DNA of 64,000 nt, from assembly GCF_000471905.2 (NCBI RefSeq), contig NW_006500010.1, positions 799,956-863,955 on the forward strand, given 5' to 3'. This DNA is from Amborella trichopoda. Its lineage: Eukaryota; Streptophyta; Magnoliopsida; Amborellales; Amborellaceae. Below the pieces are notes generated by a model that was not told where the DNA came from, did no database searches, and saw nothing but the letters and a program-made list of their open reading frames with translations. Below, one piece after another: positions 11,082 through 22,511 of this stretch; within the stretch, counting starts at the first letter, position 1, and the number at the start of each line of letters is the position of its first letter. The position numbers and the translations under genes are program-made.

Positions 11082-14000
11082 GTGTGAAACCCATGACCAG
11101 GGGCTACGCGAGATTCTCCATATGAGGTGACTCAGTAAGAGAGTGAGCGAGAAAGTATCAAGTGTGAAACGCATGACCAGAGGCTATGCGAGATTCTCCA
11201 TATGAGGTCACTCGACCACATTCCTCTCCATGGAGGGTGCCAGGTTGGAGAAGATGGAGTTACATGTGGGTCAATGTAAAGGATAGAGCAAGCTGCAGGT
11301 CCTTTGGTTGTAAATCTTTCTCTGATTCAGTGGTTGGAGTTTTTGTTTCAGATTCTGGTGACTTGCTCTAAGATTTAGGGACATAATAAGGGTTTCAGGA
11401 TAATGCATGGGTCATGTAGAATCATGTCATACTACTCTTTGGATTGAAGATTCATTTACAATTGTAAAGGAAAATGTCAGAGAGCCAATTTTGAAAACTA
11501 GGAACCACTTAAAACCCAAAGAAATCCAAACTTTGGGAGAGAAACCCCATATTTCTTGTGAAATCTAGAGCATCATTTGTCATGGAAGGGTTCTAATACA
11601 TCTCCATAAACTATGGACATCCTTTAAGCAACGCTCACCTTCTTTCTGAGATATTTATGTATGTCAAAATCCTTTTTTTTTTGGGACAAGAGATAGCTTC
11701 CTCTCTATTTGGTTCAGCTCTTTTCATTATTTCTTCTTTGAAACAGGCATAACTCATAATCATGATCACTTTTTCTGTGAACAGTGCACTGGGTAAAGGA
11801 GCATGTTGTTCAAAAGAAATAAATATAATCATTTGCATAGAAGTTCTTCCCATTGCAAATACGAAAAGAAGAGTAAGTAGTTTAGAACTTTCTATCTTGT
11901 GACAACAAAACAAAAGGAACAAGCCTAGTCCAAGAAAACAGGAATAGAAAAACTCCTACTCAACATCTATGGAGTACAATACTACAATGTAGCAAACAAC
12001 AGTAGAATTGATTTCTATGGAGTACAATACTACAATGTAGCAAACAACAGAAGAATTGATTGTAAATAAGGATGGATAAAGTGGGTAGTAGTGGAGGTGG
12101 CTTGGCAAAATGACCAGGAAAGGAATTTCTGAAGGGGTTAATAATTCTTGAGTCCAAGGAGCTCAAACTACATTAAAAGAATGCTTGAAAGAACTTTAAG
12201 AGATGTACGTATGATGCCCACATATCCCATAAATTTGCTGACTTTATTTACTGTCAACCCATGATGTAGTATCATCAATTTGGCCCTAGAAAAGATGCCC
12301 CTGTTTTAATGAAAACCGTTGATGAAATCTGCCTATGTTAATAGCTTTACAGGTAGTTGGTGTCGTATGGGTTGCACAATCATTGGAAATGGATGGATTG
12401 TGATGAGCTTGAGACGAGTAATTTTCTTGTCAATTCTCATGGATGCACCGCATTTCTGAATCCATAGATACGGCAGGTGCAGTAAAGATTAAAGAGATGT
12501 TATCTATTACATTTGAGATGTGGAACAATCCAAGAGGTACGATATTCTGAATATTGAGTAGTGCACTTTTCAGGATCAATGTAGATGTCATGTTTTCAAA
12601 AGCCAATAAACTAGACTAATAGCAATTGTTCAGATAAACTTCTTTGTGTTTCTGCATAGAACATAGAACTCTGCTACAGTGTTTAAGATTCTATTTAACT
12701 TTTACATTTAACTTTACATGCAAAAATTGAGGTTTCAATGAATTTATCTCTACAGTTTGAGCTAGTGTATTGTAAGCAATTTAGGTATTTAAACATGGTG
12801 GGAAAGCAACAACCATTATTTCAGGTCAACAGGAAATATATTTAGAAGGTAGCGACTCTTTTCGTGATTTTCGCGACAAGAGGAAAATAATAGGAAGTGC
12901 TGGGGCTTGGATTAATGCAATGTCAATGTCAAAACATTAGCGATGCAACATATGGTTTGGAACAATCACTTAAGCAAGAAATGCAAGGCCTGAAGGAAGT
13001 GCCAATATCTCCGAGAAAAGATTTATATGCACAAATATTACCACTAGAAAACCACAATTATGCACCCGGTGTATAGGAATTGGGCTTGTGAAAGGTCTCG
13101 GTTTGGCTCCCAAAATACAAACATAGAACCTATTCTAGAGAGATAAAATAACCATAAAAACCAAACCACCAGTAACAGGCACAATAACTTGATAAGCAAA
13201 CTTTAATGCAGAAACTTGAAAATTTCCACATGCAGGATAACTTTGACTGACCATGGTTTTTCTATTTTTTATTTTATTTTATTTTATTATTTTGGTAATT
13301 GGACTGGCAAATGGCTGTCACTCTGAAACCCAAAGGCAGAAACAGGCTTATAATTGGCAAAACAATAAGCAAATTCCTCATGGTTTTAAAGATTTAGATG
13401 TCTGACCTAGTTCACTCCTCATTTGGTTCACTTGCTAATTTGAATTTCTTTTTTATGAAATCTGCAAGTCCTATTTGATGACAATTGAATGAACCACATA
13501 TTACTTTCTATTAACTACTTCCCCATGCCAATGTGTAATTCACACTATTGTTTACAAAGTAAGAAATCATGAATCACAAAAGAGGAAAACCCAACGGGCA
13601 ATGATCAAAAGATGACTTAAACAGCCAATTAATCTCTTGAAGGAGTTATTTGTTCCTCATTAAACCAAACACTTAGCGAGACAATCCAGTATTATAATTC
13701 TTTGGACAGCAAGAAACCATGAATTCACAAAAGAGAAGAACCCAACAAGCATTGATTAAACATGAGCACAACTGACATTAACCTCCTATAAGAATCAATG
13801 ATCCCTCAATAAAACCCAATTCTGAAAAACAAAAAGACATCAGGGAGAAAAGGTAAAGAAAGCCAATCTAACCTGGGAAAACCAATGCTCTCAGACCTCA
13901 CAGGGGACTCCATAGGATCAAATCTTGATGGAGATGTTCTATGTACCTCTGAAAGTGAGTCCCCAACTGTTAATCCATTCAAACTTGAAGCCATAACCTG

Positions 14001-14273
14001 AATTTGTAGCAAGACATTTTAAAACAATAGATAAGGAGCCCAGTTAGAGAGGGATGGGGAAGAATCCCAAGAGCCCAAATGAAAAGAGTTAGAGAGAGAA
14101 GAAGGAACCCCAAAACCCAAATAAAGGCTCAGCCCCACAAATTTAAAGTGAGAAAGAAAGACCTCACTGAGATATCGCTTGTGGGTATGGAAATTGTCCA
14201 AATAAACAGCATCTTCAGGGTCCCTGCCCCTCTTTCCAGATTGGGAAAGGCTTGAATCCCAACCCATTCTCAT
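8685..14273 (-). CDS. Conserved plant protein of unknown function, three exons
   Basis: Exons in transcript order are 14273-14163, 13997-13873 and 9408-8685. Junctions are GAG|GTCTTT...AATTCAG|GTTATGG and CCCAG|GTTAGA...TTTGCAG|AGAGG, giving an uninterrupted 319-residue protein. It starts MRMGWDSSLSQSGKRGRDPE and continues YLDNFHTHKRYLSE at residues 24-37, then VMASSLNGLTVGDSLSE. Exon 3 holds SPFSPMSEDSDDSR, a low-complexity Ser/Pro/His stretch, and RFPPSPSDICQSPNLRRAAL followed by LRSVQMRTQ. I recall similar block order in uncharacterised angiosperm proteins, but no established function. There are no membrane segments, signal peptide or enzyme motifs. It looks disordered, with many possible SP/TP phosphorylation sites. 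A second in-frame ATG at codon 3 could also serve as start. Intron 2 is 4.5 kb and carries only short tandem duplications. Confidence 0.75.
11051..11212. repeat. (GA)n run and 80-bp-period duplication
   Basis: A GA microsatellite (11051-11078) is followed by two ~52-bp copies starting AGTGTGAAACCCATGACCAG (11081) and AGTGTGAAACGCATGACCAG (11161). Each ends in ATTCTCCATATGAGGT. They are separated by a short GA-rich spacer. The array lies in intron 2 of the unknown-function gene. Confidence 0.8.
11967..12061. repeat. 48-bp tandem duplication
   Basis: Two nearly identical 48-bp units begin CTATGGAGTACAATACTACA at 11967 and 12015. They lie in intron 2 of the unknown-function gene. The few differences suggest a recent duplication. 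Confidence 0.85.
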
Positions 14274-15259
14274 TCTCTCTCTCTCTCTAAAGCTTTTTCT
14301 CTTGATTTGCTCTCTCTTGTGTTACAGCAATCAACCAACCAACATTTCCCTCCGTTATATTGCGTGACAAAAACAGCATCAGCGCGGAATTCGCTACAAT
14401 GTTAATGCGAAATAGCGACACGTGATGCTTTAATTTCATTTTTGACGGATACAGTTTCTTTGAGTCCACAGACCGACAGTAGATATACGGGCCCTTTTAT
14501 AATTTATTTTTGAAGTAAAATTTATTCCTAATTTTTAGGGAATATATAATATCAATCTATAAAAATAAATAATTTTTTTAAAAATAAAAATAGTATTTTC
14601 GGAATAAATATTTTAAATTTTTAACAGTTGATTTTACTTTTTCTTTGGAGGACTATTATTTATGGTGTAGATCTACACCTTTTTTGGTAGATGATGCAGC
14701 TCTCCAAGCCCGCATAGTAATAAGTGTAGGCATGGAAGCGCCAAACAATTGTCCTTTTTCTAATAGAGAAAATATCAGAAACTTAGTCCCAAATTCTTAA
14801 TGAATGTATGGAACGGCAGCACTAAAAAATAATTATTAAGACATACTAGAGAAGAAGTCTTAAAAGTTAGAAAAAATAAAGTAAATCTCTTGCACTTTTT
14901 ATTTGGAAATTGTACTAAATAAGTTCTATTATATCCTTTAATTGATATGTTACCATCGAATTGGAGTATGAAAATTCAGTATACTATCCGATGTCTTCTT
15001 TTTTTTTCAAGTGAAAAAGTGGTTTATACATTGGATGTCTAAAATGATTTTGTTGAATGATGTAGACCTCCAATTTTTCCACTAAAAAACCGACTCGCGG
15101 GACTACCGCACATGAAATAAAATGCAGTCAGAACATCTCACCTAATCCCCAACTTTGTGTCTTTACTCCCAAAAATTGATTTGGATATCCAAATTGCTTT
15201 TTCACTTAAAAACCAGAAGGATTTGAACATCAGAGCAAAATTTAAATTGTGATGGGTGA
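14274..15259. promoter_or_regulatory. 5' flank of the minus-strand unknown-function gene
   Basis: Upstream of the start codon at 14273 the minus strand has a (GA)n leader (14274-14288) and a TATA-like TATAACGG at 14359-14352, which would place the start of transcription near 14325. Further out the sequence is A/T-rich and I see no gene. The TATA assignment is tentative. Confidence 0.35.
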
Positions 15260-15621
15260 GTTTTACATACATGTCAAAGGTGCACCTCAAAACTATATTA
15301 AAAAAAAATGCAATTTCAGTGCTGCAAAGCCTTCCGATGATGTGAAAATCTATTATTGCCCCCACTTGTGAAATTTAAAGTTCTAGAAATGGTGACGAAT
15401 CAAACAGATCTAAAAACACTTTAAAATCTAAAAAATAGATGGTCCAGGTAATGTGTTAGAAGATAAACTATTTTTAAGTCCAAAAATCCCCTTGTTGCAT
15501 GTGTATGAATCTTGAGGTTGAGATGATCGATTTGAGGGTTTTAACTTGTCTAGTGGATTTTTTAGGTATATCTTACTCATACAATATAAGATTGACACCT
15601 TATGTAAACTTTTTTCTTAAA
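15260..15621 (+). mobile_element. Family A MITE, old diverged copy
   Basis: Recognised by its internal order: AAAGGTGCACCTCAAAA, then ATCTAAAAACAC, then GATGGTCCAGGTAATGTG, then GAATCTTGAGGTTGAGATGA, then a terminus near ATGTAAACTTTTTTC. The left end is not clear and no target duplication could be assigned. Confidence 0.45.
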
Positions 15622-15647
15622 GGAATGGACTTTGAACATAAATAAAA

Positions 15648-15933
15648 GGGAAAAGTTTATATAGAGCCGAGGCTCTAAACAATCAAAATTAAACCTACCT
15701 CAAAATTTTCATTAGAAAAGATTGTTTTGATGCCCAAATATCTTCAAATTAATTATCTCGACATCAAGATGCATGGTCATGAGGAAAAAATGGATTTCAA
15801 GTTTTGGAAATAGTGTATTTTGTAATGCATTTTTGGACCGTCAATTTTAAAATTTTTAAAGTTTTCATAGATCTAGTGATCTATACTATTTTGGAAGCTT
15901 TAAACTTTATAAATAAAGATGGAAATATATTTA
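15648..15933 (-). mobile_element. Family A MITE, reverse orientation, lacks its inner end
   Basis: Begins with the family's second terminus, GGGAAAAGTTTATATAGAGC, and runs collinear with the reverse copy at 19535-19918. It stops at AAATATATTTA, where the next copy begins without a spacer. About 100 bp of the other end are missing. Confidence 0.7.
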
Positions 15934-16318
15934 GGGTGCGGTTTGTATAGAGCCTACGCTCTAAACAATCAAATTAGAGCCTACCTTCAAATAGTATCGA
16001 AAAATGTGGTTTCAATACTGGAAATCTTTGTGATAACCTTAAAATATAATTTCATATTTATTTATAAAGTCTAAATCTTTAAAAATAGTGTAGATCGACA
16101 TACTTATAAAAATCTTAAAAATTAACGGTCCAAAAATACATTACAAAATACACTATTTTCAAAACTTGAGATCGCTTTTTTTCTCATGTCCATACATCTT
16201 GATGTCAAGATGATCAATTTGATGATGTTTGGGCATCAAAACAACTTCTTCTAATGCAATTTTTGTGGTAGGCTCAAATTTGATTGTTTGGAGCCCCGGC
16301 TCTATATAAACTTTTCCC
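15934..16318 (+). mobile_element. Family A MITE, forward, back-to-back with previous copy
   Basis: Begins GGGTGCGGTTTGTATAGAGC and ends at AAACTTTTCCC. It abuts the reverse copy at 15648-15933, so the pair can form a large imperfect hairpin. AAATATATTT occurs on both outer edges of this copy (just before 15934 and at about 16325), consistent with insertion into the first copy followed by loss of its remaining end. Confidence 0.8.
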
Positions 16319-16946
16319 TAACTAAAATATATTTTGAGTATTGTAAACGAAAATAGATTTTGACATATAACATAATAGGATAAGAAGGGGGATTTAGATT
16401 CTTTATTCTTTCTTATCTCGCCCATTGTATATCACAAGACTTTGTGCCTTTAGCACTACAAGGTCTCCCAACCACCTCGTTTTGGATAAACCTAAAATTA
16501 TGCGATTAGAAGTGTGATAACACCTCTCGAAGACTTTTTAACACCCAAATTGTTAATAGCATTATCTTTTCACATCTAATAACTGACTGATTGGGACCCA
16601 CATCCAAAAGTATAAAGTCCTATCATATGCTATAAAACTGATGACTTATGAAAACGTGCACGGTGGAGATTCACCACCATCATGGAGAACGGACTGTGGA
16701 AGTCCTCATGATGTCTACCTTCCTTTTAAGTTTTTAGTTTTAAGTTTTTATCAAGGGTATGTTTGGTGCACATGAAAATGAAACTCCCTCGCGTCATTGA
16801 TTAAGTGTTGGAGTTTTTTCACAACAGTTCGTTTAAGTGTATTTTTTCATATTTAGCAGCCAATTAGTATAAAAAAACTCATATACCTAAATACATAAGG
16901 GAGTTTTTTCGTATGAAAATATTTTCATGGAAGTATTTTAAAAAAA

Positions 16947-17369
16947 GAAAATTTTTTTATAAGGTTACAACCTTAAAATGTAGAATTACAGATGCACCTC
17001 AAAAATCCATTAAAAAAATATTGTTTTAATGTTGAAAAACATTATAATTGGTCATCTCGACATCAAGATCTATGAATATGAAAAAAGAAAAAAGATTTTG
17101 AGTCCTAGAAATAAACACATTATCTAGGCGGTCTATTTTCAAGGTTTTCATATATTCATAGATCTACTTGATTTTAACTACTTTTGGAGTTTACAATTTT
17201 ATTATTAGATATAAAAATAGATTTTCATATAATCTTAAGAATTTTTTACACCAAACTTACATGTTATGATAAATTTTGGAGGTGTGTTTTAATTACATGT
17301 TATGATAAATTTTGGAGGTGTGTTTTAATTGGATTGCTTAAAATTGCAACCTTAAAGAAACCATACCCT
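16947..17369 (-). mobile_element. Family A (GGTTGC subfamily) MITE nested in a Tourist-like MITE
   Basis: The insert begins GAAAATTTTTTTATAAGGTT and ends GAAACCATACCC. It is flanked by TTAAAAAAA (16938-16946 and 17370-17378), a 9-bp duplication. Its interior carries the family blocks CACCTCAAAAATCCATT, GGTCATCTCGACATCAAGAT and AGATCTACTTGATTTTAACT. It contains a 36-bp internal duplication (17257-17328). Confidence 0.65.
17257..17328. repeat. 36-bp perfect tandem duplication
   Basis: The unit starting TTACATGTTATGATAAATTT occurs at 17257 and 17293 with no differences seen. It lies inside the MITE at 16947-17369, so it arose after or during that insertion. Confidence 0.9.
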
Positions 17370-17740
17370 TTAAAAAAATATTTTCACGCATGCTAAATGT
17401 GCCCAAAAGAAAGTATAATAAAAGTGTATCATACACCAAAAGACACATGAGACACGGTAGCGACTTCCAAAGACTATGATAGAGGGTGGAGATTGATCAT
17501 CGGTGAAGAGTAATCATATGACGGTTTGTCTCCATCATTGGTTATCACATTTTTATCTTCAATGCATCATCTAAGTGCCCTTTAGTGTTTGATTGTTCTA
17601 CATTATCATTGAAGATTTAAATTTTATTACTAGAAATGAAATAAACTTTTGGCAGCCTTATTTTGATTTTTTAACTCCTCAACCTTAAACAAACAGCAAC
17701 CTTGTTTTAATTTGAAGTATAATTTCTTCTTTGTGCATAA

Positions 17741-17973
17741 TGATGGTGGTGGTGATTGTTGTGGTGGAGCAAATGAAATGGTGGTAGTGGCAATGATGAG
17801 AAAGTGGTAGTGGTGGTAGTAAGTATGATGGAGGTGGTGGAGGTGATGTTGGGTTGATGGTGGTGGTGGTGGTTATGGCGATTAATAATAGAGTGGTGGT
17901 GGGAGTTGTGATTGTTAGGCTTGAGTAGTGGTAGTAGTGGAGAGGGTGATGGAGCGGTGGTGGTGGTGGCGGC
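17741..17973. repeat. Degenerate (TGG)n trinucleotide tract
   Basis: About 230 bp of imperfect GGT/TGG repeats interspersed with GAT, AGT and GTT triplets. Long open frames on the minus strand here (Pro/His/Thr-rich) are a product of the repeat and not evidence for a gene. Confidence 0.9.
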
Positions 17974-18085
17974 CAATAGTAACCATGGTAGCAAAACAAC
18001 TCGGGTGATTTTGCAAATTGCAATTTGAAAGCCTAATTACAATTGAGAATCAATTCAAATTAAAAAATATTCCTTAAAATGATAT

Positions 18086-18284
18086 AGAAAATGATTTTGT
18101 GAGACCCTCCCCCACCCATGTGTATAGGACCCCAAAGGATCACCATTAAATTTGGCATGGATCTCTAGAAAAGTTATCACATGAGTGTGGACTTGATTTT
18201 TTTAAAGGTCCGTATCAAATTTAATAGTGATCTTTTGGGGTCCTATACACATGGGTGGGGGAAAGTCCTATAGGATCATTTCTC
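18086..18284. mobile_element. Foldback MITE with ~57-bp inverted repeats
   Basis: A 199-bp element whose arms contain CCCACCCATGTGTATAGGAC and its complement GTCCTATACACATGGGTGGG, extending inward through GATCACCATTAAATTTG. It is flanked by AAATGATAT (18077-18085) and AAATTATAT (18285-18293), an 8-of-9 match, so a 9-bp target duplication is likely. A partial relative adjoins the assembly gap at 25407. Confidence 0.7.
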
Positions 18285-18474
18285 AAATTATATTGCAACT
18301 AATAAATTTGAAACATAACCAAATTATGAAGCAATTATTTATATTTTTGTTTATAGTTTTAATTTTGTTCCAACCATTTCAACCCATAATTAGAACGATC
18401 TCAACCAAACCAGATCCCTCGTGTGCTTGAAGACGATCTAAGCCCCAAAAAACCAAGCTAGGATTATTTTTTAA

Positions 18475-18872
18475 GGGTGCGGTTTGTATAGAGCCGAGGC
18501 TCTAAACAATTAAAGTAAAGTGTACCTTCAAATAGTATTGAAAAATGTGGTTTCAATACTGCAAACCTTTGTGATAGCCTTAAAATATATTTTTATCTTT
18601 AATTATAAAATTTAAAGCTTAAAAAATAGTGTAGATCGAGGAGATATATGAAAACTTGAATATCTTGAAAGTTGATGATAAAAAAATACGTTACAAAATG
18701 TACTATTTCCATGACTTAAAGTTCTTTTTTTTGTTTCTCATGTCAATGCATCTTGATGTCGAGATGATCAATTAGAGGATAATTGGGAATCAAAAAACCC
18801 TCTTGTAGTTCAATTTTGGAGGTGGGCTGTAATTTGACTGTTTAGAACCTCGGCTTTATATAAATTTTTTCC
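18475..18872 (+). mobile_element. Family A MITE, complete
   Basis: Begins GGGTGCGGTTTGTATAGAGC and ends at AAATTTTTTCC. The flanks are TTATTTTTTAA at the left and TTATTTTAA (18873-18881) at the right. These fit a 9-bp duplication whose T run has changed length. The core CTTGATGTCGAGATGATCAA is intact. Confidence 0.8.
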
Positions 18873-19534
18873 TTATTTTAACCCACCCTTAAAAGGAAAT
18901 GATTTTCTTCTTCCGCACAACCAAACAGCGACTTTGCCCCTCAACTAAAAACTAGGATTATTTTTAAGAAAATTGTTTCATGTATATATGCCGTTCAAAA
19001 AGTGTAAAGCATCCATCTTAGAGATGAATGCAAGTAGGTGTTCCATCTAAAACAATAGAAACTAACAATCCAAATGGTTCTTACTAGAATTATTATTTTT
19101 AGTTTTTAAAATTTACTTATTTTTTTACATTCATAATCTCCTAGTTAGAGCTAACTTGTCCTTAAAAATTAAGTCAAAAAATCCATCCCAAAAAAAGATT
19201 TATTAATGGGCCTGCATTTCTACATATGCTGGCATGGCCGTATAGAAACCGGGTCCTTATTTTTAGGATGGTAAAACTTGGAGATGTGACATCTTGATCC
19301 TAGTGACCAAACCAAGAAAAAAGAATCAAATCACACTCTCTACGTGCTTGAAAAAATAATGTCCCAAGACTGAACAAGGACCATCCAATTTTTAGATTGT
19401 TAGCTCAAAGTGTTGAAAAAAATCTTTTTTTTTAAATAATCATCGAGTAATTCTTAAATGGATCCCAAGTTTTCAGATAAAGTTACATTTTTCCCCCGAG
19501 GATGTCGCTTTTGCTATACATGCTATTATTTAAA

Positions 19535-19918
19535 GGGAAAAGTTTATAAAGAGCCGAGGCTTTAAACAATCAAATTTGAGCCAACCTCAAAAAGTTTATT
19601 AGAAGAGGTTGTTTTGATGCTCAAATATCTTCAAATTGATCATCATGACATCAAGATGTATGTACATGAGAAAATAATGGATTTCAAGTTTTGGAAATAA
19701 TGTATTTGGTAATGCATTTTTAGACCGTCAATTTTCAAGTTTTCATAGATATGTTGATTTACCCTATTTTTGAAGCTTTGAACTTTATAAATAAATATAA
19801 AAATATATTTTAAAGCTATCACAAAGATTTCTAATAGTAAAACCATATTTCTCGACACTATTTGAAAGTAGGCTCTAATTTGATCGTTTAGAGCCTAGGC
19901 TCTTTACAAACCGCACCC
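19535..19918 (-). mobile_element. Family A MITE, complete, perfect 9-bp TSD
   Basis: Begins GGGAAAAGTTTATAAAGAGC and ends AAACCGCACCC. It is flanked by a perfect duplication, TTATTTAAA (19526-19534 and 19919-19927). It is the reverse-orientation reference copy. Confidence 0.88.
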
Positions 19919-19927
19919 TTATTTAAA

Positions 19928-21714
19928 ACAAGGACTTAAAACTTTACATCACAAATTCTAACTATGACATAAGAATAAAAGATAACAATAGCAGCACTAA
20001 ATTTTTAAAAAGACAAATAATAAACAAACAAAAAATTCATACGCTCCCCTGAATTTAGCAAAACCTTAAATGACATGCTACACCATATCCAATAATTTGC
20101 AAACCTGATGTAGGCCTAGTAGACTCGGTCGGGTCAAAGCAATCCGGATCAAGTAACAATTCGGGTCAAAATTCGATTTAAAAAGTATCATTTTGAAGGT
20201 TAACAAGGCCTTTAAGAGTTTTAATTGTTCATGACCCGGTCAGGTCAACCCACTCATCTAGGAGAATCGAGTTTTTGGATCAGCAACAATCCGAGTTTTA
20301 TTTGGAGACCACACACCAATGATGTGTTATGCAGCACATTGGGGGAATAATTACTGTCGGTTCCTAAGATGGATGGTTAAGATTGACCGTAGATCCGTAT
20401 GGTTCCTGGGCATAGGAAAGAAATCTAATCGCCAATGGTGTATAGCACGCCTTTCCATTATCTAAAGGACGAGGTTTTTATAAGACCTAGGGTGTTATGT
20501 GCCTCACCTTGTTGGGAAAGTACTTTCCACAATGGAAATCTTTATGATGGCTCTAAAATAAATTTTCAATACTGATAATAAAATTTGAAATTCAAAAAAT
20601 AGTATAGATCTTGTAGATTTGTGAACACTTATTTTTAAAGCAAAAGGGGCTGTCTAGATAATTTGTTATAGCACTATTTTTAGAGCTTAAAATCCTAATT
20701 GTTTTTATTACCATTATGTTCAAGTCGAGATGATCGATGTAAAAGTTTTCGAATGCTTGACTTGCTACTTTTTATGAGGATTTACTTATTTTGAAAGAAC
20801 CGCAGTCCTATCAAACCATTTTCCTTATCTAAAAGTGGAATGTATGATAAAATGGAAACTAACAATGGGAAGGAGTACTGTACAGCTAATAGACCAAGCT
20901 CGAGTCTGTCTAGACCCAATCCACTTACACTATCTCATTTTATAACGTTATTGCCACTAGAATGCAGTCTTTTAGTGGCAACATGCAATAGATGAGCTGG
21001 AATGGAACAACTCATGCCCTATGTGAATAAAAACGAGATTTTTTTTAAAAAAAAAAAAAAATTAATTCAAAAGAGAAAGAGTCTCAACCTATAATAGAAA
21101 TGAAACTCAAAAAATCATGTTGTGGCATTTTGCTACCCTAACCACTTAGCCTTGAGCAAATTCCTAAAGGACATAAAATAGTACATAAATACCTGAAGGG
21201 AGTAAGGTACAATTGTAGGTTGCCGTATAGCTTTTTGATAAAAGCCATGTGACCTACCTGTTTATAACCGAGCAAAGCACGTTTGAGATTTCTAGATCAG
21301 GATAAAGGCAATTATTTCGATAAATTATCGAAAGGAAGTATTGAATCTTGTATAAATTTTGATATTCTATTCAAATTGTGACACCTTAAAACTAACTAGA
21401 CAAAAAACTTAGTTTAGGAAATACACAATTAGACTAATCACATTTGGTATGAAAATGTCAATACCAGGCAAAGCTGTCAAAATCAAAGTGGAGCATTTGG
21501 GAGTGCACCACTAAGTGCACTTGAGGTTCATAAAATTTTCCTCAGACTTTGTGTGAAAAAATAACACACCCCGACTTTTTCCATTTTACGTGGCTTTTTG
21601 TGAAGTATATGTGACCTTAGTGCAATGATATTGCTCACAATCCCTTTTAGTTTGATATAAATAGAGGCTTCCCCTTCCTCTCAATGAAACAAGCATTGTA
21701 GTCATTTTCTAATA
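19928..21714. other. Intergenic region with one eroded Family A copy
   Basis: An eroded Family A copy spans about 20515-20822 (GGAAATCTTTATGATGGCTC near its left, TTCAAGTCGAGATGATCGAT near its right). The rest, including 20080-20300 (GACCCGGTCAGGTCAACCC type sequence) and 20830-21714, is A/T-rich and I see no gene in it. Confidence 0.4.
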
Positions 21715-22015
21715 AAAGGCTTCTATATAAGGCATCAACTTTTTAACATAGAACTAAGGCGCACCTAAAAAACCCTCCAATTGATCATCCGACGAGTGAT
21801 TTATGGATCTGACAGGGTAAAAACAATGATTTCAAGTCTTGAGAATAGTACATTTTTAAGATTTTCAAGTATCTATAGGTTTGCTGAGATTATATCATTT
21901 TTTAAGCTTTAAGTTTCATAATTAAAAGTGAAAATAGATTTTCATGTCGTCATTGGGATTTCCAGCACCAAAATTTGAAGTTGCGCCTTACTTTGAGCAT
22001 TTAAAGTTCACACTT
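21715..22015 (-). mobile_element. Family A MITE, old diverged copy
   Basis: Reverse-orientation family blocks appear in order: GGCGCACCTAAAAAACCCTC, AATTGATCATCCGACGAG, TTTTCAAGTATCTATAGG, then AGTTGCGCCTTACTTTGAGC. The termini are eroded. Confidence 0.5.
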
Positions 22016-22053
22016 TATACCAACCACACCATTTTCTAATACAAATGAAAAGT

Positions 22054-22305
22054 CATCATCATCAAAACCTTTTTCTAACTATTTATGATCGTTTACACGA
22101 ATCATGGTCCGCTATTCTGCTCTATCAAGAGTCAAACCCTCAATAAGGCGATAAGTCCCCATATTTTTTCTCACTACTTCCAATTATGTCTTTTTGGGCT
22201 TATCATTTGTCTTTTCTAAACCTTCTACTTGAACCAACTCACGCTCCTAACAGGTGCAATACTAGGTATGTATTGAACATGCTCAGCCCACCTAAGTCTA
22301 CATTC
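22054..22305 (-). mobile_element. 5'-truncated RTE-like LINE, 3' end only
   Basis: On the minus strand this is the terminal ~250 bp of the LINE found at 50004-50841. It begins, in plus orientation, with the complement of its (GAT)n tail, CATCATCATC. It is flanked by 19-bp direct repeats with one mismatch, TCTAATACAAATGAAAAGT (22035-22053) and TCTAATACAAATAAAAAGT (22306-22324). It is a standard truncated target-primed insertion, and too short to encode a protein. Confidence 0.8.
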
Positions 22306-22511
22306 TCTAATACAAATAAAAAGTACAAACTTCATTTCCTTTGTATTTCATGGTGTTATCCTTTATGAATTGAGGGTTTTATAACATTGCTTTCACACAT
22401 CAGTGGGAAAATTTATTGTCGCCGACGGTTCACTAGGAAATGATTCCAAATTGAATGTGTTGTACACCATGAGATGTTGTAAGAGATCAATGCTCGGGGG
22501 TTCGGGATCTT

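Larger units (their letters stand above)
16755..17404. mobile_element. Tourist-like MITE split by a Family A insertion
   Basis: The left part (16755-16946) resembles the element at 1372-1602: GGGTATGTTTGG start, AACTCCCTC, AAGGGAGTTTTTTCGTATGA, ATTTTCATGG. The right remnant (17370-17404) is AAATATTTTCACGCATGC followed by a GTGCCC terminus. Between them sits a Family A-type insert (16947-17369) with its own target duplication. The outer element's target site is decayed. Confidence 0.5.

Noticed and set aside
17685-18023. Pro/His/Thr-rich minus-strand frames of 95 and 112 codons
   Set aside because: Produced by the degenerate TGG repeat; two overlapping frames are both open, as expected for a trinucleotide tract.
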